A DNA stretch of 5,311 nucleotides from an uncultured Oscillospiraceae bacterium (GCA_934630985.1 CAKTXO010000115.1:1-5311), one strand, 5' to 3'. Shown: positions 1-3,519, counted from the stretch's first letter. The notes: generated from the letters alone by a model not told the origin. Numbers and translations are program-made.

Positions 1-260
1 TCCCGCGCAAGGCGGCTATCCTTTGCTTTTTCCGCTGCCTCTACTGCATTCCAGAGCTTTTCCCGGTCCTGCCATTCTGGGGAAGCCTTCGGCGGCAGGA
101 ATACCTGCTGCCACACAAGCCCCTGCTTCCGGGTGTAGTCATGCTGCACCCCGTCATAGTCATTGTAAATCCGGGAACAGCTCAAATAGGCCGCCGCTGC
201 GGCAGCGGAACGGCCAGCCCCACGGCTGACCACCTTTGCCTCCAAATGGTAGATTGCCAA
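1..260 (-). CDS. mobA: MobA/MobL family relaxase, N-terminal 86 residues (gene runs off the left edge)
   Basis: Relaxase of the MOBQ class (MobA/MobL family). It nicks one strand at oriT, stays bound to the 5' end through a tyrosine, and leads the strand into the recipient. The translation starts MAIYHLEAKVVSRGAGRSAA, closely matching the start of RSF1010 MobA (MAIYHLTAKTGSRSGGQSAR). Tyr25, in AAAYLSC, aligns with the RSF1010 catalytic Tyr25. Further on are NDYDGVQHDYTRKQGLVW and a WQDREKLWNAVE segment usual in Firmicutes members. The start is TTG at 260-258: an in-frame stop lies three codons upstream, and GAGGTG sits 7 nt before it, so no ATG start is available. The ATG at 265 is in another frame that soon stops. 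The candidate oriT lies about 290 bp upstream, and a terminator-like hairpin sits just before the gene. Full-length relatives run several hundred residues; how intact this copy is cannot be seen. Confidence 0.9.
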   Translation of the reverse strand, partial: MAIYHLEAKVVSRGAGRSAAAAAAYLSCSRIYNDYDGVQHDYTRKQGLVWQQVFLPPKASPEWQDREKLWNAVEAAEKAKDSRLAR

Positions 261-286
261 ATCGCATCACCTCGCTCCCGTTTCTG

Positions 287-473
287 TTTCTCTTTCGCAA
301 AAGAGAAAATGGACGGTGCGGGCGCGCCGTCCATCTCTGCGGCAAAGCTGCCGGTGGCAGGTTTTCGCAGGCAGGGCAGCAGTTGTTTCCAAAGGGAAAC
401 GGCTGCGCCCTGCGTGGACAATGACGACGCTTCCTCAGAAGTGCGGCATTGTCCATAGGCTCCCGCAGGAGCC
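287..473. repeat. Tiled inverted repeats in the mobA leader, next to the candidate oriT
   Basis: This non-coding stretch is almost continuously paired. The inverted repeats are: 287-295/300-308 (9 bp, loop CGCA); 309-319/324-334 (11 bp with one T-G pair); 340-344/349-353, which is mutually exclusive with 348-352/356-360; 371-390/395-413 (about 19 bp with one bulged base at 378); 415-423/447-455 (9 bp, enclosing a further 6-bp hairpin at 428-443); and 458-463/468-473 (6 bp). I see no ORF with a convincing start here. The repeats could act in single-stranded transfer DNA, in relaxosome binding, or as RNA structure in the mobA leader. The pairing is read directly; the role is inferred. Confidence 0.7.
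299..334 (-). terminator. Terminator-like hairpin just upstream of mobA
   Basis: On the minus strand an 11-bp stem (334-324 with 319-309, 4-nt loop) is followed at once by TTTTCTCTTTT (309-299), the form of an intrinsic terminator. It lies about 40 nt before the mobA start, so it would stop transcription coming from the oriT side unless relieved. The T-tract can itself pair in the neighbouring 287-308 hairpin, an arrangement compatible with attenuation. No clear promoter is visible between this site and mobA. Confidence 0.55.
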
Positions 474-519
474 GCATCCGCCTCGGAGAGCGCGCGTGCC
501 CGACCAACGGGAGGGATGC

Positions 520-560
520 CACCGCCTGCCTTTGGCAGGTGGTGAGTAAGTGCGCCCTTC
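520..560 (+). other. oriT: Candidate origin of transfer (oriT), IncQ/RSF1010-type nick site
   Basis: On the + strand an inverted repeat (520-530/534-544, 11 bp with one G-T pair, loop TTT) is followed by AG and then TAAGTGCG/CCCTTC, with the predicted nick between 554 and 555. In RSF1010/R1162 the oriT is an inverted repeat of about 10 bp followed directly by TAAGTGCG/CCCTCC, and it is cut by MobA of the same family as the relaxase here. Hairpin, spacing (10 nt to the nick against 8) and nick hexamers agree, and a MobA-type gene starts about 290 bp away. With this polarity the strand leaves 5'-end first toward the DUF3847 gene and mobA enters last, the usual order. Sequence match is direct; activity is inferred. 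Confidence 0.85.
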
Positions 561-563
561 GGG

Positions 564-595
564 AAAAGAAAACGGCCTCCGGTTGCCCGGAGACC
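564..595 (-). terminator. Intrinsic terminator after the DUF3847 gene
   Basis: The minus-strand RNA would form a 9-bp stem (595-587 with 582-574, one U-G pair) closed by a GCAA tetraloop, followed by GUUUUCUUUU (573-564). It lies 12 nt beyond the stop codon of the DUF3847-type gene and just before the candidate nick site. It would end that transcript and separate it from mobA. Confidence 0.75.
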
Positions 596-606
596 TTCTA
601 AATGGC

Positions 607-813
607 TCAATCGTTTTTTCGTATTTTTCGTAATAAGTATTCCTCCAATGTCTGCGGCTCCATTGTCCGCACCTCCGGCAGCACCTTTTCCAGAATTGCC
701 CCGATTTGAATGAGCCTGCGGGTTCTGGCCTTTCTCTCTTTCACTCGATCCCGCGCCTGAACTTCCTCCAATCGGTGTTGAGCCTGCAATAACGCCTTTT
801 CTGTATCTGTCAT
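607..813 (-). CDS. DUF3847-type small protein, probable relaxosome accessory
   Basis: A 68-aa, highly charged, apparently all-helical protein. The first half (about residues 1-30) is Glu/Arg-rich with coiled-coil character (LLQAQHRLEEVQARDRVKER). The middle, KARTRRLIQIGAILEKVLPE (residues 28-47), resembles the basic R-x-R-R-L-I-x-I-G-A block of TraD/MobC-like accessory proteins found beside MOBQ relaxases. I recognise the family as the DUF3847 proteins commonly encoded just upstream of MobA/MobL in Firmicutes elements; its biochemical role is not established. The ATG is supported by AAAGGAGGA at 832-824, 11 nt upstream. A terminator follows the stop. The position beside the candidate oriT suggests it helps the relaxase bind or open the origin; that is inference by context and motif. 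Confidence 0.8.
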   Translation of the reverse strand: MTDTEKALLQAQHRLEEVQARDRVKERKARTRRLIQIGAILEKVLPEVRTMEPQTLEEYLLRKIRKND

Positions 814-840
814 AGTGGTAAAATCCTCCTTTGTGGTAGT

Positions 841-879
841 AAAAAAGCCGCCTGATACCGGAAAATGGTATCAAGCGGC
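841..879 (-). terminator. Strong terminator hairpin directly before the DUF3847 gene's ribosome binding site
   Basis: On the minus strand a 13-bp stem (879-867 with 859-847, one U-G pair, 7-nt loop) is followed by TTTTTT (846-841). It ends only about 8 nt before the AAAGGAGG of the DUF3847-type gene. No room is left for a promoter after it, so the gene must be read through this hairpin, which makes it a candidate attenuator rather than a plain operon end. Confidence 0.7.
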
Positions 880-883
880 AGGG

Positions 884-889
884 ATTATA
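884..889 (-). promoter_or_regulatory. Possible -10 element for the DUF3847 gene
   Basis: A perfect TATAAT on the minus strand lies about 70 nt upstream of the gene start. At 17-nt spacing the upstream hexamer is CCAAGT, a poor -35, and there is no TGn extension. If used, transcription would begin near 877, inside the 847-879 hairpin. An activator-dependent or chance match is equally possible. Confidence 0.3.
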
Positions 890-974
890 ATGGTAGATTC
901 TCTTTTACTTGGAAGACTGGTAGTAAAATATCCATTTTTCTATTCTCATTGATGGTAAAATCTCTAATATTGAT

Positions 975-1014
975 ATTAAAAAGTACAAGGGTGTCGCGTT
1001 TTACGACACCCTTG
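975..1014 (-). terminator. Terminator after the parMR-like genes
   Basis: A perfect 11-bp inverted repeat (CAAGGGTGTCG at 986-996, its complement at 1004-1014, 7-nt loop) lies 37 nt beyond the ParR-like stop codon. On the minus strand it is followed by TAC and then TTTTTAATAT (982-973), consistent with an intrinsic terminator for the partition genes. On the + strand only a weak T-run (TTTT at 1021) follows. Confidence 0.65.
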
Positions 1015-1050
1015 CAGGCGTTTTGCTGTCAAAATAGGCATTAACTGGTA

Positions 1051-1437
1051 TCAAAAGTTCCCTACAAAATCCAGCGCCGCGTCCCAGTCTGTCCCGGTAT
1101 TAGCCTCCGGTTCCTTGGTGGGAGCGGGTGGTGCGGCCTGCGTCCCTTGCAGCAGTTGGAGTAGGGTAGCCAATCCGGGGGCTGGGGTAGGCTGTTGGGC
1201 AGCCCGGATGGTGTCAATTACCCGCTGAAGAAAAGTGTCCTCTTTCTCGCGGGTTTCCAGATAGGGGTCAGCCTCTAGTTGCTCCTGTCTGGAAAAGTAG
1301 GCGTTGATGGCAGTAATCACGGCGCTGTTTACAGAGCGGTACTTCTTCCGATCCAGCCGCCGCAAATGCTCCAAAGCCTGCCGGTCTGCCTCGTTTTCCA
1401 GATTCAGCCGCAAGATAGTCGTGTAGAGCCGCTTCAT
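1051..1437 (-). CDS. ParR-like ribbon-helix-helix adaptor protein
   Basis: A 128-aa protein coupled to a ParM-like gene: its ATG overlaps the upstream stop as ATGA at 1437-1434. The N-terminus fits a ribbon-helix-helix DNA-binding fold: a beta strand LYTTILRL (4-11), helix A about 14-28, and helix B SVNSAVITAINAYF (35-48). Residues 51-80 are charged and helical. Residues 81-116 are rich in Pro, Ala and Gln and likely disordered. The protein ends in DWDAALDFVGNF (117-128), an acidic, amphipathic tail. In type II (ParMRC) partition the ParR RHH domain binds repeats at parC, and its C-terminal peptide binds and caps ParM filaments. The layout here matches that plan, though I cannot name the exact family. 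GGGAGGG upstream serves as a ribosome binding site. Confidence 0.65.
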   Translation of the reverse strand: MKRLYTTILRLNLENEADRQALEHLRRLDRKKYRSVNSAVITAINAYFSRQEQLEADPYLETREKEDTFLQRVIDTIRAAQQPTPAPGLATLLQLLQGTQAAPPAPTKEPEANTGTDWDAALDFVGNF

Positions 1438-1901
1438 ACAATCCCGCCCTCCCTCTGGATTCTGCGGGTGGTCATTTGCTCATATCCCTTGGCTGTGGCG
1501 CAAATATCGTCGTTGAAGAACACCCGACCCTTTTCGTATTTGCCAAAGTTTCGAACCAGGCAGCCACCGCCGCCCAGCACATACAGGCGCATCAGCTCCG
1601 GGTCATATTCATGCTCCCGAAGCCGGCGGAAAATACCGTCCACATACTCGGAAGCAGTCTGCCGGATGGCGTTCAGATACCTGGATGCTACGTCCGCAGT
1701 TCCTTCCCGCAGCACCCGCTCGATGGTCGCGTCATTCAGCGTTTTACCGAACTGCCGCAGAATAGTCTCCCGGACCGCCAGCATACACTGGTGGGTGCCG
1801 AATTTCTCCGTGTAGCAGTTGCTCAAAACGGGCCGGAACTCGTTGATATACATGATATTCATAGTCCCATTGCGGGAACCCGCCTTGCGGAAATGCGGCA
1901 C
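1434..1901 (-). pseudogene. ParM/StbA-like actin ATPase, C-terminal half only
   Basis: Remnant of a bacterial actin-like segregation ATPase, which forms filaments that push plasmid copies apart. The 155-aa frame keeps the second half of the fold: NGTMNIMYIN (residues 11-20) is the end of a phosphate-2 motif normally reading D-x-G-x-G-T; then comes a helical region (about 35-105), the adenosine motif YVLGGGG (107-113), and the C-terminal FFNDDICATAKGYE (128-141). Family members are roughly twice as long. The N-terminal half with the phosphate-1 loop is missing, and residues 1-10 (MPHFRKAGSR) do not look like ParM. They are read from the abutting foreign sequence past about position 1873, so the ATG at 1901 is accidental and no ribosome binding site supports it. 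The product could not bind ATP normally. It still overlaps the ParR-like gene by ATGA. Confidence 0.75.
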
Positions 1902-2130
1902 CAGTCAGACCGAAACATCCGCAAACAGCGGAAAAACATCTGTGCTAAGCTCCAAAAGCGGATGTATGACCATCTGATCGGTAGCCAACACCTGACAAAG
2001 CGGGAACGGATGTTTCTGGAAGAATACAAAAAGGCCGTCAGGGAGCAGGGAAAAATGCGGCTATCCCACGAGAAAACAAGACAAAGCCCAGACAGAAAAA
2101 GTACATCCTTGACGATGCCAAGAGCAGCTG
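1876..2130 (+). pseudogene. 3' fragment of an unassigned gene with a probable frameshift
   Basis: On the + strand the frame starting near 1876 reads GTRLAEMRHQSDRNIRKQRK, then a Lys/Arg-rich helical stretch ending in LTKRERMFLEEYKKAVREQG (around 1995-2051). At the run of five A's at 2051-2055 the sense shifts. In the shifted frame the protein continues as NAAIPRENKTKPRQKKYILD and stops at TGA 2128-2130, a more natural basic tail than the unshifted frame, which continues to 2231 with unlikely composition. One missing A would explain this. There is no start codon with a ribosome binding site, and the fragment meets the broken parM-like gene head-to-head near 1873-1883. I do not recognise the family; the basic helical C-terminus would suit a nucleic-acid-binding mobilization or replication protein. 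Confidence 0.35.
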
Positions 2131-2137
2131 ATACTAT
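2109..2137 (+). promoter_or_regulatory. Probable promoter of the hypothetical gene at 2185
   Basis: TTGACG (2109-2114) and TACTAT (2132-2137) are 17 bp apart, matching consensus at 5 of 6 and 4 of 6 positions. The -10 is one arm of a perfect palindrome TACTAT-G-ATAGTA (2132-2144), which could be an operator covering the start region. The gene's ribosome binding site and ATG follow about 35-40 nt downstream. Confidence 0.5.
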
Positions 2138-2184
2138 GATAGTAGGATCCAGGGAAAACAGATTACCGGTTAAGAGGAATCGCT

Positions 2185-2733
2185 ATGAAGAAAATTTTCG
2201 AAAACTCCCGCTCCTGCTGGGTGCGGTATGACCGCTATGAGCTGAAAACGGCACCGGATGGCAAGCGCTATATCATGCCCGGCAAAAATGCAAAGCCAAG
2301 CGTATATAACCCGCTGAAAGAGGCTCCCGGCATTGTCCTGGACGCTCTGAATGTGGGGATGCTGATGATGGGGCAAAAGCCCACCGCCGAGGTGGAAAAG
2401 GCCATCCTGGAGTTTGTTACCCACTATGGCCTTTGGGGTTTTCTGACCGCCCTGCCCACCACGCCGACCTTCATGGAGTATGAGGCCGTATACCTCCCGA
2501 AGAACCACTTTATCAAAGCGGAAACAATGTCCACAGAGGACTCATTTTTCGTAGACAAACTCTCTCAAAATAACTTCTTCCGCACGGCTGAGAATGGAGT
2601 TGCACCGCCGCACCCATTCCATTTGGTCAGCGGCCTTGAGCGCTTCCGTGACACCCTCCTGGGCCATCATGGCCTTTTCCATCACCTCAAGCTGTGCCTG
2701 ACAAGCGGTTTCGACTTCCTCAAGATGGAGTAG
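2185..2733 (+). CDS. Hypothetical protein, probably truncated near residue 119 and running on antisense to tnpV
   Basis: Function not recognised. The start is well supported: GAGGA sits about 7 nt before ATG 2185, with a promoter-like sequence upstream. Residues 1-119 look like a genuine soluble protein (MKKIFENSRSCWVRYDRYEL, then KTAPDGKRYIMPGK, and LWGFLTALPTTPTFMEYEAV near 83-102), recalling hypothetical proteins found on Clostridia mobile elements. From residue 120 (position 2542) the reading frame runs exactly opposite the tnpV gene, whose stop codon begins at 2544. The last 63 residues are therefore antisense to tnpV and rich in Phe, His and Leu, unlike the first part. The simplest reading is that the gene lost its 3' end when the tnpV segment joined it, leaving a fused, possibly non-functional product. 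Confidence 0.55.
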   Translation: MKKIFENSRSCWVRYDRYELKTAPDGKRYIMPGKNAKPSVYNPLKEAPGIVLDALNVGMLMMGQKPTAEVEKAILEFVTHYGLWGFLTALPTTPTFMEYEAVYLPKNHFIKAETMSTEDSFFVDKLSQNNFFRTAENGVAPPHPFHLVSGLERFRDTLLGHHGLFHHLKLCLTSGFDFLKME

Positions 2734-2895
2734 AAGCCGATCTGTGGCCAACAGCAGATTATACATGGCAGGCCGATGCTCTTTCAGATACGTCCTCCGC
2801 AGCCAACCGTATTTCCCGATGTTGTATTCCTTCGTGTCGTCCAGTGTCAGATTCGGGATATAATAATCCCCGCACTTTCTGTAAGTCAGTTCCAT
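2542..2895 (-). CDS. tnpV: TnpV family transposon protein
   Basis: A 117-aa protein of the TnpV family, named from the Tn4451/Tn4453 mobilizable transposons of clostridia. Its function is not established. Visible hallmarks: the start MELTYRKCGDYYIPNLTL, then IGKYGWLRRTYLKEHRP (26-42), a long helical middle (about 43-80), and the conserved C-terminal block GVTEALKAADQMEWVRRCNS (81-100) followed by RAEEVILREFVYEK. Length and motifs fit a complete family member. I chose ATG at 2895 because AAAGGAG (2908-2902) lies 6 nt upstream and family members begin at MELTYRK; the longer frame to 2985 adds 30 unrelated residues. The gene converges on the truncated gene at 2185, and its stop codon lies just at the presumed break. 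Confidence 0.88.
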   Translation of the reverse strand: MELTYRKCGDYYIPNLTLDDTKEYNIGKYGWLRRTYLKEHRPAMYNLLLATDRLLLHLEEVETACQAQLEVMEKAMMAQEGVTEALKAADQMEWVRRCNSILSRAEEVILREFVYEK

Positions 2896-3065
2896 AGCGT
2901 ACTCCTTTGTGTGAATGTGTAATGTGTGTTGACAGTTACAAACCAGGTCCGGAAGCATCCCTCCCTTATCATAACTGTTTTCCATTCACCACAAATGAGC
3001 CGCAGTCATGATGTAATTCTTGGTGGAAACCACCCTTTATAAATTACATCATGAGACAGCTCCTT
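2896..3065. other. Non-coding stretch between tnpV and the outer att copy
   Basis: No credible gene is seen here. It holds the tnpV ribosome binding site, two tandem AATGTGT units (2914-2927) preceded by GTGTG, and a TTGACA (2929-2934 region) on the + strand with no matching -10 at proper distance. Upstream of tnpV on the minus strand a TATGAT occurs (near 2974-2969), but without a good -35. Its right end contains the nested inverted repeat at 3006-3054. Confidence 0.5.
3006..3054. repeat. Nested inverted repeat beside the att copy
   Basis: A perfect 13-bp inverted repeat (TCATGATGTAATT at 3006-3018, complement at 3042-3054) encloses a second perfect hairpin GGTGG-AAA-CCACC (3022-3034). It ends 11 bp before the outer att core copy. 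Structures at this place are often protein-binding arms at element ends. It lacks a T-tract on either strand, so it does not look like a terminator. Confidence 0.65.
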
Positions 3066-3088
3066 TTTGGAGGTACCGGCCAGATTTG
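3066..3088. repeat. att: att core copy (duplicate of the tRNA-Cys 3' end)
   Basis: The 23 bp here are identical to 3245-3267. Read on the minus strand they cover part of the T-loop, the T-stem 3' side, the acceptor stem and the encoded CCA of tRNA-Cys, plus AA. What follows to the right (CCGCATTTG) is not tRNA, so this is an isolated core and not a tRNA gene. tRNA-targeting integrases duplicate exactly this part of the target gene, so this is most likely an attachment site of an integrated element. Confidence 0.8.
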
Positions 3089-3244
3089 CCGCATTTGCTG
3101 TCCTTCGGAAAGCAAATCAAGGTGTGGAACCCGTCGAGCCGGGTTCCAGCAGGTGTCCACCGGACACCTGCATTTCCATCTTCAAATCTGTCCGTTCCCT
3201 GATTTTTCCAAAGAAAAAGGACATCCGGATGGATGTCCTTTTTC
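3089..3244. other. Short interval between the two att copies
   Basis: These 156 bp contain no gene; frames open here are short and lack ribosome binding sites. They hold four hairpins: 3093-3099/3111-3117 (7 bp), 3125-3133/3140-3148 (9 bp, loop TCGAGC), 3149-3158/3162-3171 (10 bp, loop ACC) and the terminator at 3208-3249. Also present at 3181-3194 is TTCAAATCTGTCCG, which matches 13 of 14 bases of the tRNA-Cys T-arm in inverted orientation relative to the att cores. It may be a deletion remnant of an element, a small non-autonomous passenger between att sites, or native tRNA 3' flank. Confidence 0.6.
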
Positions 3245-3249
3245 TTTGG
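3208..3249 (-). terminator. Terminator of the tRNA operon, overlapping the tRNA-Cys CCA
   Basis: A perfect inverted repeat with 19-bp arms (3208-3226/3231-3249, 4-nt loop). On the minus strand the GC-rich core GGACATCC/GGATGTCC is followed by TTTTTCTTT (3218-3210), giving an intrinsic terminator directly after tRNA-Cys. The upstream arm starts at the CC of the tRNA's encoded CCA (3249-3247). The symmetric A/T flanks would let it work in both directions, also shielding the tRNA operon from element transcripts. Confidence 0.85.
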
Positions 3250-3267
3250 AGGTACCGGCCAGATTTG
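3245..3267. repeat. att: att core copy within the tRNA-Cys gene
   Basis: This is the tRNA-proximal copy of the 23-bp repeat also found at 3066-3088. It spans the tRNA T-arm to CCA and two more bases. The tRNA gene is intact through it, as expected when an element carries the matching tRNA end and restores the gene on integration. Confidence 0.8.
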
Positions 3268-3321
3268 AACTGGCGCATGAGAGTTTTGCAGACTCTTGCC
3301 TTACCACTTGGCCACGGTACC
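3247..3321 (-). tRNA. tRNA-Cys (GCA)
   Basis: Complete cloverleaf: acceptor GGTACCG/CGGTACC, D-arm, anticodon stem AGAGT/ACTCT with loop CTGCAAA (anticodon at 3289-3287), T-arm GCCAG-TTCAAAT-CTGGC. The discriminator is U, the cysteine identity base, and CCA is encoded (3249-3247). It is the last gene of the five-tRNA operon and the target of the att repeat. Confidence 0.97.
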
Positions 3322-3327
3322 ATATGA

Positions 3328-3355
3328 AATTAGGAACGCAGGTGCGTTCCTAATT
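3328..3355. repeat. Spacer hairpin between tRNA-Gly and tRNA-Cys
   Basis: A 13-bp perfect inverted repeat (AATTAGGAACGCA and its complement) separated by only GG fills most of the 38-nt spacer. No T-tract follows on the minus strand, so it is probably a processing or spacing structure rather than a terminator. Confidence 0.6.
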
Positions 3356-3359
3356 CGTT

Positions 3360-3435
3360 TGGAGCGGGCGACGAGGCTCGAACTCGCTACCTCCACCTTG
3401 GCAAGGTGGCGCTCTACCAGATGAGCTACGCCCGC
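3360..3435 (-). tRNA. tRNA-Gly (GCC)
   Basis: Acceptor GCGGGCG/CGCCCGC, anticodon stem CCACC/GGTGG with loop TTGCCAA (anticodon at 3402-3400), T-arm GCGAG-TTCGAGC-CTCGT, discriminator U, encoded CCA. It is separated from the upstream tRNA-Phe by only 5 nt. Confidence 0.97.
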
Positions 3436-3440
3436 ATAAA

Positions 3441-3516
<76 letters not shown>

Positions 3517-3519
3517 ATG

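Larger units (their letters stand above)
816..962 (+). repeat. Six same-strand TGGTA repeats: candidate binding sites (parC-like or operator)
   Basis: TGGTA occurs on the + strand at 816, 834, 866, 891, 918 and 953, with a seventh at 1046. The repeats extend as matching pairs: TGGTAAAATC at 816-825 and 953-962; TGGTAGTAAAA at 834-844 and 918-928 (84 bp apart, about eight helical turns); TGGTATCAA at 866-874 and 1046-1054. In about 145 bp roughly 0.14 copies of one 5-mer would be expected on one strand with even base use. The array lies directly beside the gene for an RHH protein that resembles a ParR adaptor, and such proteins bind short direct repeats. A centromere or autoregulatory operator is therefore plausible but unproven. 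Confidence 0.45.
1..3088. mobile_element. Right end of an integrative and mobilizable element (MOBQ type), partly decayed
   Basis: This stretch contains a relaxase, a candidate oriT, a DUF3847-type protein, ParM/ParR-like partition genes and tnpV, and it ends in a copy of the tRNA-Cys 3' end. That combination is typical of mobilizable elements integrated at tRNA genes in Clostridia. The left boundary and any integrase lie outside the window. Several genes are broken (parM-like, the fragment near 1876-2130, the hypothetical gene at 2185), which suggests deletions or a mosaic of more than one element. The right boundary could instead be the tRNA-proximal att copy at 3245-3267. Element identity is inferred from gene content; the att repeat is seen directly. 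Confidence 0.75.

Noticed and set aside
287..544. CRISPR array
   Set aside because: The repeats are inverted and differ from each other, with no regular spacers or repeated unit.
160..874. Long minus-strand open frames across 160-522 and 182-874
   Set aside because: They cross the oriT, hairpins and the mobA start in the wrong frame, lack ribosome binding sites and have compositions typical of shadow frames. The mobA and DUF3847 frames explain the coding parts.
1476..1875. Plus-strand open frame opposite the parM-like gene
   Set aside because: It is antisense to a recognisable ParM remnant, so only the part after about 1876 was kept as a possible gene fragment.
2914..2927. Tandem AATGTGT as a regulatory array
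   Set aside because: Only two units, without supporting context.
2896..2985. Longer tnpV start adding 30 residues
   Set aside because: Family members start at MELTYRK, and the AAAGGAG is placed for that ATG.
3051..3353. Short frames through the att interval and tRNA-Cys
   Set aside because: They run over the tRNA and hairpins, without ribosome binding sites.
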